From a virus: DNA of 64,000 bases. The position numbers and the translations under genes were made by a program. The notes beneath the pieces were generated by a model. It was not told the DNA's origin. It saw only the letters and a list, made by a program, of their open reading frames with translations, and did no database searches. Shown piece by piece: positions 16,901 through 24,438 of this stretch. Within the stretch, counting starts at the first letter, position 1, and each line of letters opens with the position of its first letter. The stretch covers positions 21,368-85,367 of the IMG/VR virus record IMGVR_UViG_3300044984_001421. One strand, given 5' to 3'.

Positions 16901-19129
16901 GAGCGCGTGCAGTTTGGTAATCGCCGACTTCGGGTCCACCTTTCCGAGCGACACCTCGACATGGTCCTTCGCGCCTTCGCGTAGCGCCATCACCAGCGAC
17001 GCGCCGGCCTGCAGTTGACCGGTTGCCTGCCCGAGTACGCGCTTGGCCTGCATGACGGCTTCCCGGCGCTTGTGATTGGCTTCTTGGGCGGTTGCCAGGT
17101 CGTATCCGGTTTTGCCTTCCGGCATTTCGATTTCACCAGCGGCGTCGGCGAGTTCGCGCGCCTGCTTGACGGCATTCTGCTGGATGTCGTTCTGTGACTG
17201 GACGTGGTAATTCTCGGCACCTTGGCGGATGCGGTCCAGGTCGCCGGCTTCGTAATCCTTGTGGATGCGGCGGGCAATGATCTGCGACGCGGCACTGATG
17301 CCGAGAACGTCAACCACCGAACGGTCGATCATCGAGTCACCGGCTGCAGCCTGGGCGAAGGCGTTCAGCGCGTTGAATGCGCCGGCTCCGACGTGACCGC
17401 CAAGCGATTCCTCGCCGCCCATCTTGTCGATCTCTGACAGCAGGCCGACAGCGCCGATGGTCTTGATGTCCTGCTCCATCTGTTTGCGCGCGGCGTCTTC
17501 AACATCGGCATCCGACACTTCGAGGATGTGCGCCTTGGACTCAACCACGGAAGCGCCGTCCAGTTCCATGCTGGCATGACGCGCGGCCATTTCGAGCATC
17601 TTCAACTTCTTCTGCGCCTTCACCAGCGCGGCAGCTTTCTTGGCGTCGTCCAGCACCTTCGGCTGCGGCTTGACCGTTTCCGGATTGGCGAGCTTGAAGT
17701 CTTCTACCTCTTTGGCGATGCCGGCAGCCAGGTCTTTCTTCTCGGCAGCCTTCGACGCCTGCGCAGCCAGTTCATCCGGCGACTTTGCATCCGCGCCGTG
17801 GACATTGGTCAGTTCCGCCTCGACAGATTCCGGAGTCAAGCCTTTGTCTGCCGCGCGCTTGCCGAAGTCTTGCGAGAAGCCCAGGCCGGGCGTCTTTTCC
17901 GGCATCGGGTCGAGGTCGGCAACGGAAATCTGGTCCGGGCTGGGGTCGGTCAGCGGGATCTCTCCCAGGCCGGATGCCGCGAGAGCTTCGTGGTCTTCGA
18001 CCAGATTCTTGCGGTTCATTTCAACGGCAGCCTTGGCGCGATGGAAGATGTCCTTGTCGTGTTCCTTGCGGGCTTTCGCCTGGGCTTCTTCGGACAAGCC
18101 GGCGTGCGCTTCTTCATCGAACGCCAGCGACTTGTCGTCCCAGCCCATAACGTCGGCGACCGTCTTCACGAATTCCTCGCGCTGCTTCTTGACCGACTCC
18201 TTCAGCGCGCCCTTCTCGGCTTGCTTCTGGTTGTGTATGCCGGCTGCCTTGTCGGCTTCGATTTGCTTCTTCTTGGCTTCCTGCCGAGCCTGCCCGCGCT
18301 GCTTGATGGAGTCCTTGTAGGACTCGCCGGTCTTCACCGAGCGCAGCTTAAGATGGTTCAGCGCGCCGCCCGCGCCGCCGATGACGCGCATCGAGCCGTC
18401 TTCGTGCGGCATAACCAGAATCGGGCTGCCCTTCGCGCCTGGGTGCGAATGAACAGTGACCCAATGTGCCCCGGCAGGGATGGGACCGTGCTCGGATTTC
18501 AGCATGTGCTGACCGAAGTCTAGAGAATGATCAAAGTCAACTCGGGCAACTCGGGTAACCGGGTCAATTACCCGATTTGCCCGGACTTCCGCCTTCACCA
18601 TCCGCCCGTCAGCCGCCAGCACCTTCTGCTTGAATTCCTCCACCGGCATAGCCGTGACCGGACCAAGGAAACGAGGGTCGTCGTAGTGAAGCAGGTAGGC
18701 GCGCTCGGCTTCTTCCTGGCTGGCAAATTGGAGCATCGCCTTGTCCTCGTCATACCGATCCCATGCGCCTGCCTTGCGCTGGTGGATGATGTAGACCATC
18801 GGCGCGGTTTCATCCGGCCCGAGGTAGCAATCCACATGGTCACCGTCGACACCCAGGCTGGACAACACATAGCCGTAGGGAAACACCATCCGCGTCCCCC
18901 AGGCGTGACCGTCCCGATCAACGCCACGCCGGAACGAGCCGGCCTCGTTTTCAATCGAGATGGTCAGGCCATTCCAGGCGACCTTGCGCTTGCCGTAGTT
19001 CCCGGCCTTGATCTGCGCCGGGGTCGGCTCATGCGGGAAACGGTAGACGGCGTTCTGAGTCTCAGCCTTCGCCAGCGGCGTGCCGACGAAAGCTGCAATG
19101 TGACTACGGAGTGCGGATAGAGAGTCCAT
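13982..19129 (-). CDS. Polyvalent virion protein: pyrophosphatase-like domain plus SNF2 helicase
   Basis: 1715 residues from the ATG at 19129. A GTG lies six bases earlier. Residues ~40-170 match the inorganic-pyrophosphatase-like domain of polyvalent proteins (GLTISIENEAGSFRRG, then FPYGYVLSSLGVDGDHVDCY and LGP). Residues ~200-270 contain GPIPAGAHWVTVHSHPGAKG, another segment typical of such proteins. The long middle is helical. The C-terminal ~530 residues form an SF2/SNF2 helicase, with Walker A SYGAGSGKT (~1225), DEAH (~1355) and motif VI QRNARIHRLGQ (~1650). The family is known for virion-packaged, injected proteins. The N-terminal LRSHIAAF weakly echoes the KSHIxAY tag. Confidence 0.85.
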   Translation of the reverse strand: MDSLSALRSHIAAFVGTPLAKAETQNAVYRFPHEPTPAQIKAGNYGKRKVAWNGLTISIENEAGSFRRGVDRDGHAWGTRMVFPYGYVLSSLGVDGDHVDCYLGPDETAPMVYIIHQRKAGAWDRYDEDKAMLQFASQEEAERAYLLHYDDPRFLGPVTAMPVEEFKQKVLAADGRMVKAEVRANRVIDPVTRVARVDFDHSLDFGQHMLKSEHGPIPAGAHWVTVHSHPGAKGSPILVMPHEDGSMRVIGGAGGALNHLKLRSVKTGESYKDSIKQRGQARQEAKKKQIEADKAAGIHNQKQAEKGALKESVKKQREEFVKTVADVMGWDDKSLAFDEEAHAGLSEEAQAKARKEHDKDIFHRAKAAVEMNRKNLVEDHEALAASGLGEIPLTDPSPDQISVADLDPMPEKTPGLGFSQDFGKRAADKGLTPESVEAELTNVHGADAKSPDELAAQASKAAEKKDLAAGIAKEVEDFKLANPETVKPQPKVLDDAKKAAALVKAQKKLKMLEMAARHASMELDGASVVESKAHILEVSDADVEDAARKQMEQDIKTIGAVGLLSEIDKMGGEESLGGHVGAGAFNALNAFAQAAAGDSMIDRSVVDVLGISAASQIIARRIHKDYEAGDLDRIRQGAENYHVQSQNDIQQNAVKQARELADAAGEIEMPEGKTGYDLATAQEANHKRREAVMQAKRVLGQATGQLQAGASLVMALREGAKDHVEVSLGKVDPKSAITKLHALGLKSGDYKLESVNGNLVTTITGEGLDRLAAPVDVEGMKQISRNMDIISGKHDEDGWLPKGFANRPDLAMKAEPGVAERLAQPFKPGADLAQSLRDYIGGRAADGDSPADILADIQSGDFHAKSGDPEAYRAALDSVAPLKSEDGKMRPVESLAGEFEKMADDYVGKMGGDRSPLHRQKIEINQKSVDALHRALSETPEGVAAFKPIGDLSAQERTGLRKWFNENLAKVDEAGKAARDEHEAHLANEPEKESVDMFGETSTTPEWSAWNAKRDELSQVAGSSGLDWNKYVGIMGSPENAIKSVQDLVRSHVVSKFAEVHNTLNKKNPLKVGKTVIAGNLNHLDAVDPAARAKREESHRALVDSLRERAGGKYSSGSVADKIEAQQEAKAAFEQSQMGFFSTEEDHLPDAGKKVPLGADERHTLGHAAEQQIAGMMSVVGKNFKPGHPTKLWQPSMNDKYTPQQRAIKHIEANKRTVLSYGAGSGKTGIYLGAFSHLHETGKIKRALMLVPSVVQGQFGGEALRYLEPGKFNWHCQPGASQAERIAAYKNPDHHFAVMTHESFRADMQHLGAKHAGITESEMNAKLSAMTPAERKTWAKEVMDKEGMNFDATMVDEAHQIVNRAGKENSARSNVIDAVSDNAEYHVYGSGDPIKNDSSEIHDVMAKMDRERYGDRAAFMRKYGGDTIAAKAALKREMARHVISNTIAPDVDAQHEVHQVELSAGQKSALAALDKSMSKAKAAKTAGKVDVASCKAISPDSFDGVPEEQHEAIAKNIQESLGIIKESAASRIINTHPDNAKIDKVMELVGARKGKPGVVFAHSRAAVAEIEKRLKAAGHRVVTITGSDSAQDKDAKRKQFNPESGEASADIMVASDAAAVGLNLQRGNWLIQHDSPNTAMVHGQRNARIHRLGQKNNVELLDVVANHKSEKAARDRLAKKHMLREFMTDPMDGLDDTGIASFIKPKTDQPQASMF

Positions 19130-19134
19130 CAGCA

Positions 19135-19152
19135 CATCGTGGCGTCACGACA
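19135..19152 (-). promoter_or_regulatory. TCGTGACG gene-junction motif
   Basis: Reads TGTCGTGACGCCACGATG, core 19143-19150. Differs from the copy at 19783 by one base over 18. It begins five bases after the preceding stop codon. The TCGTG/CACGA arms could pair. Confidence 0.68.
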
Positions 19153-19157
19153 CAGGG

Positions 19158-19760
19158 CTATTTGTTCTTCGAACCGGACCCGTTGTTCGCCGTGTTGACT
19201 GCGGCGTGACCATTTGCGTAAGCATGGTGCAGAGCAAGCTGCAGGCTGCGCTTGCTTACGTCATGGAAGTCTTTACGATCAGAGCCGCCCTCTTTCAGTG
19301 TGTCGAAATTGGCGAAATGCTTGGCAGCATCCTTCACCGAGTTGTCACGGTGAACACGCAGCGCGGGATTATTGCCACCAGCGCCCGCGTTGTAGGCATG
19401 TTCGAGAGCGCGCTTCGTGCTTACCTTTCCGGTGTCAACGAAGTCATCGTCGTCATGCCCGACTTCTTTGAAACCATTAACGCCAAGGTGCTTCTTTCCG
19501 GCTTCCTTGGCGGCAGACTCCATCGCATCTGATTTGCCGGCAGCATGGACAGCATTCATCACATCCGCGTGATGTTTGGCAAACCTCTCGTCATCAAGGA
19601 TGACGTGGTGCTTTCCGCCGTTCTTTACCTGAAAGCCGCCATGCTTGAACGGAGACGTTGTGAACGCAGCCTGCCGTGAATCATCATGCGCCTGCACCAC
19701 AGCGCCATCCTTGCGCGTGTAAGCGTCAATATGCGATTTCAATAGGTCGAACTGGTTCAT
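19158..19760 (-). CDS. Probable internal virion protein with LKSHIxAYTRKDG tag
   Basis: 200 residues from the ATG at 19760, which has AAAGGA upstream. The N-terminus reads MNQFDLLKSHIDAYTRK then DGAVVQAHDDSRQ, nearly identical to the protein at 13310-13942. The body is His/Ala/Lys-rich (HHVILDDERFAKHHADVM; SLQLALHHAYANGHAAV) with no recognised fold. It is framed on both sides by TCGTGACG elements, so it may be its own transcription unit. Confidence 0.7.
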   Translation of the reverse strand: MNQFDLLKSHIDAYTRKDGAVVQAHDDSRQAAFTTSPFKHGGFQVKNGGKHHVILDDERFAKHHADVMNAVHAAGKSDAMESAAKEAGKKHLGVNGFKEVGHDDDDFVDTGKVSTKRALEHAYNAGAGGNNPALRVHRDNSVKDAAKHFANFDTLKEGGSDRKDFHDVSKRSLQLALHHAYANGHAAVNTANNGSGSKNK

Positions 19761-19782
19761 TTTCGGTTCCTTTAAGTTACCG

Positions 19783-19800
19783 CATCGTGCCGTCACGACA
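19783..19800 (-). promoter_or_regulatory. TCGTGACG gene-junction motif
   Basis: Reads TGTCGTGACGGCACGATG, core 19791-19798, between the tRNA-Thr gene and the tagged protein gene, about 30 bases before its ATG. Confidence 0.68.
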
Positions 19801-19815
19801 GCCGGCCTTGATAGA

Positions 19816-19893
19816 TGGAGCCGAAGACAGGAATCGAACCTGTGACCTGCCGATTACAAATCGGCTGCTCTCCCAGCATAAAGCTACTTCGGC
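19816..19893 (-). tRNA. tRNA-Thr (anticodon TGT)
   Basis: A complete cloverleaf is visible on the - strand. The acceptor stem is GCCGAAG/CTTCGGC and the D stem GCTT/GAGC. The anticodon arm GCCGA-TTTGTAA-TCGGC gives anticodon TGT (reads ACA). The T loop is TTCGATT and CCA is encoded. The discriminator base is T, which is unusual for tRNA-Thr. It is the only tRNA I found here and lies among virion-protein genes. Confidence 0.9.
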
Positions 19894-20398
19894 ACATACG
19901 GGATGCGACAGGACGCGGCACGCTGGATTTAGACACCTTCCGACTCGGCACCAGCACACCCGGAGCTACCCGGTCTTGTCTATTCCGCCCCTTCTAGCTT
20001 TTCAGGGGGCCGTAGAGGTCGGCTATCGCCGGCCTGTCGCATTTCGTATTGGCTGTTGGTGACCGGTGCTGATCTCCGGCTTCGCCCAATGGATTGTCAC
20101 CAGATGGGCAGACCATAGCTGCGCATCAGCCTGCGCATCCACCAACACGGCTGCGCTCTCGTACCGGCCCGGTCGATTTACCTCCGCGAGTCGCAGAGGA
20201 CAAGAGCGCATGCGTGTTTGTGCCGTCTCTCCGGCTGCCACGCTGCTGTCCGCGTTCAGATGATTCGGTAACGTCGAGTCAACAACCCCGTACCTGGACA
20301 TTTCTGAAGCGCGACGCCAAGTCTCGTCTTATCGCTCCAACCGGTCTGGTTTCCGGCCCGCACCGATAAATCGGCCGCGTGTGTTCGTGGCTTCTATA
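19894..20398. other. 505-base stretch upstream of the tRNA with little recognisable content
   Basis: No convincing gene, tRNA or terminator is visible apart from a doubtful ORF at 20023-20301. The sequence is GC-rich with several short inverted repeats. It lacks the tight gene packing seen elsewhere, so it may hold an uncharacterised RNA or decayed sequence. Confidence 0.4.
20023..20301 (-). CDS. Doubtful hypothetical ORF
   Basis: 92 residues (MSRYGVVDSTLPNHLNADSS onward). Its codon third positions look coding-like, but there is no ribosome-binding site and no recognisable motif. It lies in the otherwise empty stretch upstream of the tRNA. It is kept only because it is the sole open frame of any length there. 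Confidence 0.3.
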   Translation of the reverse strand: MSRYGVVDSTLPNHLNADSSVAAGETAQTRMRSCPLRLAEVNRPGRYESAAVLVDAQADAQLWSAHLVTIHWAKPEISTGHQQPIRNATGRR

Positions 20399-20632
20399 TC
20401 AACTCTGAATCCGTTCCTTGGCAAGTCCTATCACATGCGCCACCTTGCCGCGCTCCATGGTCAGCTTCCGGTATTCGTCGGCAGCAGACTCGTCCCCGGA
20501 AACAGCCGGCCGGAGTTCGTCCAAGCGCGAGGCAATCTCTCCGTCCCGTTCAACCGCACGGTCGTGGATACGCTGCTCTGCCGCGTTGGTACGGGCAGAC
20601 AGCGCAGCCAGGTCGGAGAACAGGCGCTTCAT
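20399..20632 (-). CDS. Small helical protein
   Basis: 77 residues, charged and helical throughout (LSARTNAAEQRIHDRAVERD, AADEYRKLTMERGKVAHVIG). The ATG overlaps the upstream stop as TAATG, so it is co-translated with the two-copy tagged protein. It could be a coiled-coil partner of that protein. The family is not recognised. Confidence 0.62.
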   Translation of the reverse strand: MKRLFSDLAALSARTNAAEQRIHDRAVERDGEIASRLDELRPAVSGDESAADEYRKLTMERGKVAHVIGLAKERIQS

Positions 20633-21516
20633 TAGATCCGGTGCAGCTTGGTCGGGTGGAAGTCTTTGCCGCTGTAGGTCTTCACCGATGAACCGACGTG
20701 TTCCATCACTTCGTGTTCCTTTCCGAAGTTGTCCTTCACCTTGTCGCCGCGACGGAAATAAGCGCCGTACTTCTGGTGCTCTTCGTGACCAACATCGCCA
20801 GGCTTCGGAACGCGCTGGTCGTCGTGCGCCTGAACTACCGCGCCGTCCTTCCGAGTGTAGGCTTCGATGTGCGACTTCAGGACTTCATGGTCTTCGTCGT
20901 CTTCGTCGCGGTCTTCATCTTCGTCGTCTTCGTCATGCGGAGACAGATCGGACTCATGGTACGAAGCCTTGCTGCCGTCGCTGTGCTTGACGATGTGGAA
21001 GTGACCGCTCGGCGCGGTTTCTTGGATCACGCCGGTTTTACCTTGACCGTTGACCTTGCCGGTCACCTTCACCGAGTCGCCTTCTTTGTGCGTTACCGTC
21101 TTTTCTTCGGCGGCAGCGGAATCATCAATGGGCGCATGGTAGCGGGCATAGCCGTAGCCTTCGGTATTCACAAGATGACGCCCACCATCCTTGTGCTTCA
21201 AGACAAAGTGCTGCGGAGCATTCTCGGCGAAGTCCTTATCGAAATCTGACCCGGCCGGGCTTGTTTTCCCGGCGTTCCCGTAGACCTGTTGATGCGAGAA
21301 TTCAGGAGCGCCATCCGGGATGTCGCCGGCTGGGATTTTCTTCGTGTCGCGCGACCACTCGGTGTCCTTCGACATGAACTTGTCGTCGTGTTTTTCAGCG
21401 ACAGCACGGAGGTCGACCTTCTTGGTGCGCTTGTCATCATGCGCGTTCACAACGGCACCATCCTTGCGCGTGTAGGCGTCGATGTGGCTTTTCAACAGAT
21501 CAAACTGGTCGGTCAT
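20632..21516 (-). CDS. Probable internal virion protein with two copies of the LKSHIxAYTRKDG tag
   Basis: 294 residues, ribosome-binding site AAGGAGAGCAAAG. The tag occurs at the N-terminus (FDLLKSHIDAYTRKDGAVV, then NAHDDKRTKK) and again near residue 214 (VLKSHIEAYTRKDGAVVQ, then AHDDQR). The second copy follows an acidic DEDDEDEDRDEDDEDHE linker. After each tag comes a small domain. The second resembles an RNA/DNA-binding or SH3-like barrel (RRGDKVKDNFGKEHEVMEHV). The layout looks like two tagged proteins fused end to end. A packaged-virion role is inferred from the tag. Confidence 0.72.
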   Translation of the reverse strand: MTDQFDLLKSHIDAYTRKDGAVVNAHDDKRTKKVDLRAVAEKHDDKFMSKDTEWSRDTKKIPAGDIPDGAPEFSHQQVYGNAGKTSPAGSDFDKDFAENAPQHFVLKHKDGGRHLVNTEGYGYARYHAPIDDSAAAEEKTVTHKEGDSVKVTGKVNGQGKTGVIQETAPSGHFHIVKHSDGSKASYHESDLSPHDEDDEDEDRDEDDEDHEVLKSHIEAYTRKDGAVVQAHDDQRVPKPGDVGHEEHQKYGAYFRRGDKVKDNFGKEHEVMEHVGSSVKTYSGKDFHPTKLHRI

Positions 21517-21814
21517 CTTTGCTCTCCTTAACGTCCGGACATTCTGCCGTCACGACACGCCGCCCGAACGCCTCTCCTTCCGGGCCTCTCGGCGCAGCAG
21601 GAGAAATGGCGATGCGCGACAGCACCGCGCGGAAGTCGACGCCTTTGTCGGCCATCTCCCCCATCAGCGCAGCCGATACAGCAAGCCACTTCGAGACGTG
21701 CCCGCTGGTCCCGTAGTTGGCGACAGCAGCAGGGTGCATTTTCACAAGCTCGGCGAACTCCTTGATGGAGAGGCCGGCTTTGCCAAGGTGGCGTTTGAAT
21801 TCGTCATAGGTCAT
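21500..21814 (-). CDS. XRE-like helix-turn-helix regulator
   Basis: 104 residues. MTYDEFKRHLGKAGLSIKEF followed by AELVKMHPAAVANYGTSG gives a helix-turn-helix like those of short phage Cro/CI-type regulators. VSKWLAVSAALMGEMADKGV follows. It is transcribed divergently from the early genes. The 136-base gap between them holds tandem AACA-N4-TGTT sites, so it is the leading candidate for their repressor. Its 3' end contains a TCGTGACG element and overlaps the next gene by 17 bases. Confidence 0.75.
   Translation of the reverse strand: MTYDEFKRHLGKAGLSIKEFAELVKMHPAAVANYGTSGHVSKWLAVSAALMGEMADKGVDFRAVLSRIAISPAAPRGPEGEAFGRRVVTAECPDVKESKDDRPV
21540..21557 (-). promoter_or_regulatory. TCGTGACG motif inside the XRE-like gene end
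   Basis: Reads TGTCGTGACGGCAGAATG, core 21548-21555, about 30 bases before the ATG of the double-tagged protein. Confidence 0.62.
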
Positions 21815-21859
21815 GGGTAAAGCATATCACGCCGCGCGGGCGAAGCAACTCAAATAAAA

Positions 21860-21920
21860 AACAGAACAATTTAATTATCTAACATTTCTGTTTGCTTTAT
21901 AACAAAACTGTTATAGAGTG
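21860..21920 (+). promoter_or_regulatory. Early promoter P1 with tandem AACA-N4-TGTT operators
   Basis: Sites: AACAGAACAATT (21860-21871, degenerate), AACATTTCTGTT (21881-21892) and AACAAAACTGTT (21901-21912), spaced 21 and 20 bases apart. The last TGTT runs into an extended -10 (TGTTATAGAG). The promoter faces the + strand early genes and may also control the divergent regulator. Confidence 0.72.
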
Positions 21921-21950
21921 AGGTCGTCCCCAAACAAACAGGAGCACGAA

Positions 21951-22145
21951 ATGAACGGCACCGAACAGACCACCTTGGAATTCGGAACCAAGTACCTCGT
22001 AACCCATTCCGGTGGCACCGAACGCCTGACGCTGGTGCGCGGATGGAATGACCGGCTCCGGTTTGTTGACGAAGACGGCAGCGGGATCTGGATCAACCGC
22101 AACACCATCGCATGCATGGCGCAACTTGAAGGAGAGACGGCATGA
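21951..22145 (+). CDS. Small early protein
   Basis: 64 residues, first gene of the early operon, with AGGAG ten bases upstream. Beta-rich sequence (TLEFGTKYLVTHSGGTERLT ... GSGIWINRNTIACM) looks like a small barrel. No recognised family. It sits directly under the P1 operators, so it should be among the first genes expressed. The stop overlaps the next ATG. Confidence 0.72.
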   Translation: MNGTEQTTLEFGTKYLVTHSGGTERLTLVRGWNDRLRFVDEDGSGIWINRNTIACMAQLEGETA

Positions 22146-22321
22146 GCAAAGAAACGGAAGCGCTAAAGAAGATCGCCGCACACAACATATTGAAGCGTGC
22201 AGCCCCCGATCTTCTTGCGGCACTCGAACAGATCATGGCTGAAGTTGCCGGATGCCAGAAAGAACCGAAGTACGAGGCGGCAAGAGCCGCAATTGCAAAA
22301 GCGAAAGGAAACAAATCATGA
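22142..22321 (+). CDS. Small early protein
   Basis: 59 residues, MSKETEALKKIAAHNILKRA then APDLLAALEQIMAEV. This resembles the short phage helical proteins that contain 'APDLLxALxxLxxx'. ATGA overlaps at both ends couple it to its neighbours. Function unknown. Confidence 0.72.
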   Translation: MSKETEALKKIAAHNILKRAAPDLLAALEQIMAEVAGCQKEPKYEAARAAIAKAKGNKS

Positions 22322-22602
22322 GCGTCAAGCAAACAATTTCAGCGGCAGCAGAAGCGATCCCCGCCGAGTTCATGAAGCAGATCGGTGCTTCTAACGCGCA
22401 GGTTGTCAGCGACAGAAGCATTCGCTTCGACATCAAGCAAACATCGGCCGGCGTCAACCGCATCAAGATCACGCTGCAGCCTGACGGCGAGTGGCGGCTC
22501 AGGACATACAAGGTCGAGGAACTGGAAGACGTGCCGGGCATCTTGCCGGCCAGCCTGACCGGTGCGATTGCACAGATTGCAGGGATTGGAGAAGAAGCAT
22601 GA
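22318..22602 (+). CDS. Small early protein
   Basis: 94 residues from the ATG at 22318 (MSVKQTISAAAEAIPAEF). The strand-rich middle (GVNRIKITLQPDGEWRLRTY) is followed by a helical end. It overlaps the preceding stop as ATGA. Unrecognised family; part of the P1 operon. Confidence 0.7.
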   Translation: MSVKQTISAAAEAIPAEFMKQIGASNAQVVSDRSIRFDIKQTSAGVNRIKITLQPDGEWRLRTYKVEELEDVPGILPASLTGAIAQIAGIGEEA

Positions 22603-22826
22603 CCGCAGCACTCATCACAGAACAAATCGTGGACCCAGGCAAGAACATGATGGAGTTCATCGTGGACGCTTCCAGCATCGGACTGAAGCCGGGTGAGTGG
22701 CCTGACACACTCGCAACGAACATGGGAAACACGCTCCCGTTCGCCAAGATCAGCGCCGACGCAGAAGGAACGCATGTGTACCGGCAGATTGCCGGCGGGA
22801 TCACGCTGACCGTCCTCAACGACTAA
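22599..22826 (+). CDS. Small early protein
   Basis: 75 residues (MTAALITEQIVDPGKNMMEF ... RQIAGGITLTVLND), ATGA-coupled to the gene before. It is the last gene before the P2 operators, whose first site begins one base after the stop codon. Function unknown. Confidence 0.7.
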   Translation: MTAALITEQIVDPGKNMMEFIVDASSIGLKPGEWPDTLATNMGNTLPFAKISADAEGTHVYRQIAGGITLTVLND

Positions 22827-22886
22827 AACATAATTGTTTTATTTCTTAACTTTTCTGTTTGCTTTCTAACAGTTTTGTTATAAAGT
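22827..22886 (+). promoter_or_regulatory. Early promoter P2 with tandem AACA-N4-TGTT operators
   Basis: Sites: AACATAATTGTT (22827-22838), AACTTTTCTGTT (22848-22859, one mismatch) and AACAGTTTTGTT (22868-22879), 21 and 20 bases apart. The last overlaps an extended -10 (TGTTATAAAG). The shared TTCTGTTTGCTTT upstream block is identical to P1. Confidence 0.72.
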
Positions 22887-22917
22887 GAAGTTGTTCCAAA
22901 CAGACCGGAGAAACAGC

Positions 22918-23115
22918 ATGAGCGAAATCACCATCAGCGGCGCGATCAAGTTCCAGCCCGACGCTGGGAACAAAGACGGCGGGGAATACAAGTTCCAACT
23001 GAACGAGCACCAGACATGGGGAATCCCGGTGAGAACCATCACCCCGGAAGACCTCCGCGCGATGGCTGACCACCTCGAAGCGCAGCGCAAAAACCAAGGA
23101 GCGAGTAATGCCTGA
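22918..23115 (+). CDS. Small early protein
   Basis: 65 residues. MSEITISGAIKFQPDAGNKD is followed by HQTWGIPVRTITPEDLRAMA and a charged end. First gene after P2, with CGGAG upstream. It overlaps the next gene by 8 bases. Unrecognised family. Confidence 0.68.
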   Translation: MSEITISGAIKFQPDAGNKDGGEYKFQLNEHQTWGIPVRTITPEDLRAMADHLEAQRKNQGASNA

Positions 23116-23362
23116 CATGACCATCACCATCAAGATCCATGTGTCCCCAGACGATGCCGCATACGCCGAATGCAAGACCATCTATGAGATGTGCGCAGCA
23201 GAACTTGCTGCATGGATAGGTAACGATTTGGATGACATGGTGTCCGGATACACGCCGGCCAGCATAACGGTCACTCCAGGTCACGATGAAGACACCAGCG
23301 CGGCGGAAGAAGCCGCATACCTTGACGAGTTGAATCGCGGATACGCGCAAGACCGAATTTGA
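23108..23362 (+). CDS. Small acidic early protein
   Basis: 84 residues, acidic, beginning MPDMTITIKIHVSPDDAAYA and containing AAELAAWIGNDLDDM. No known motif. Acidic small early proteins are often host-takeover or anti-defence factors, but nothing here shows it. Confidence 0.65.
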   Translation: MPDMTITIKIHVSPDDAAYAECKTIYEMCAAELAAWIGNDLDDMVSGYTPASITVTPGHDEDTSAAEEAAYLDELNRGYAQDRI

Positions 23363-23433
23363 CATGCCACCACGCTGGGTGAGTTTTCACTAGGCAAATA
23401 CGCCGCACACCACGGCATCTGAAAGGAGATCCA

Positions 23434-23919
23434 ATGTCCACAGTAATAAGGCTCGACAGAAACGCGATAGACGCACTGTTCCCGGATGGAAGCGAAGCCA
23501 GAGTTGAACTCCAGCGCGCGGTACTTTCAACAGTGATAAAGCAGTCGATGCACGTTAAAAGCCCGGCTCAGATCGAGGCCATGATCGAGAAAGAACTCAC
23601 GGTGATCCATGCCGACACCAGGAAACTGGTCGCTGAATCATCGGCCAGCGTTGCGAAAGAATGGTTTCAATCTTCATGGGGAAATCATTTCCTCACGTCA
23701 GACCGGAAACAGTGCATACGCAAGGCTGTCGAGGATTCGATGGCCGAGCATGTATCCGAATCCATCAAATCTGCGGTTTCCGCGTCTCGGGAATCGGTGG
23801 TGTTCCGAGCAAGCAAAATCGCTGAACGTGACATACAGCGAATCGTTGACGAAACAGTCGATAAGTCCATTGAAGAAGCGGTCAAGAAGCGCTTCATCGA
23901 ACTCGCAGCAAAAGCCTGA
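23434..23919 (+). CDS. Helical early protein
   Basis: 161 residues with a strong AAAGGAGATCC ribosome-binding site. It is almost entirely alpha-helical and charged (AQIEAMIEKELTVIHADTRK ... DIQRIVDETVDKSIEEAVKK), so coiled-coil assembly is likely. No family recognised. Confidence 0.72.
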   Translation: MSTVIRLDRNAIDALFPDGSEARVELQRAVLSTVIKQSMHVKSPAQIEAMIEKELTVIHADTRKLVAESSASVAKEWFQSSWGNHFLTSDRKQCIRKAVEDSMAEHVSESIKSAVSASRESVVFRASKIAERDIQRIVDETVDKSIEEAVKKRFIELAAKA

Positions 23920-23952
23920 CCAACATCACCACCAACCAGACAAGGAATCAAC

Positions 23953-24438
23953 ATGGCACACGGTGATATCAGAAAAGCCCTTGGCCTTGATTTAAATGAA
24001 AACCTTGGCAAGCACCGAACATATCGAATTTGGAAAGCGATGAAATCGAGGTGCTCATGGGATGGACACGAAGCAACCGACAGATACAGAGGTAAAGGCG
24101 TCAAGGTCTGCGCGCGCTGGATGGACTTTTTGTCCTTCCTCGAAGACATGGGACACCCCCCAACAGCAACCCATTCAATCGACAGAAAGGACACCAACGG
24201 CGACTACGAACCAGACAACTGCAGATGGGCAACAAAACTCGAACAAAGCAGAAACCGAGTCATGTGCATTTACTTGGACACCCCAATTGGCAGGGTCACC
24301 ATGACGGAAGCTGCAGCCTACTACGGAATTGATTACCACACGGTGTGGAAGCGCCATTTAAGAGGATGGCCGCTTGCAAAACTATTCTCACCAATCACAA
24401 AACCAGGCCCAAACAGAAGGAATCAAAATCATGCATGA
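23953..24438 (+). CDS. HNH-type homing endonuclease
   Basis: 161 residues. SIDRKDTNGDYEPDNCRWAT followed by KLEQSRNR is the signature of phage HNH/AP2-type endonucleases. After it comes a helix-turn-helix-like end (TMTEAAAYYGIDYHTVWKRH). It is AT-richer than its neighbours and overlaps the next gene by 8 bases. It is probably a selfish insertion within the early operon. Confidence 0.82.
   Translation: MAHGDIRKALGLDLNENLGKHRTYRIWKAMKSRCSWDGHEATDRYRGKGVKVCARWMDFLSFLEDMGHPPTATHSIDRKDTNGDYEPDNCRWATKLEQSRNRVMCIYLDTPIGRVTMTEAAAYYGIDYHTVWKRHLRGWPLAKLFSPITKPGPNRRNQNHA

Noticed and set aside
21500-21950. A lysogeny switch
   Set aside because: The XRE-like regulator and operators would allow it, but no integrase, attachment site or second repressor is seen here. 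Temperate life style cannot be claimed.
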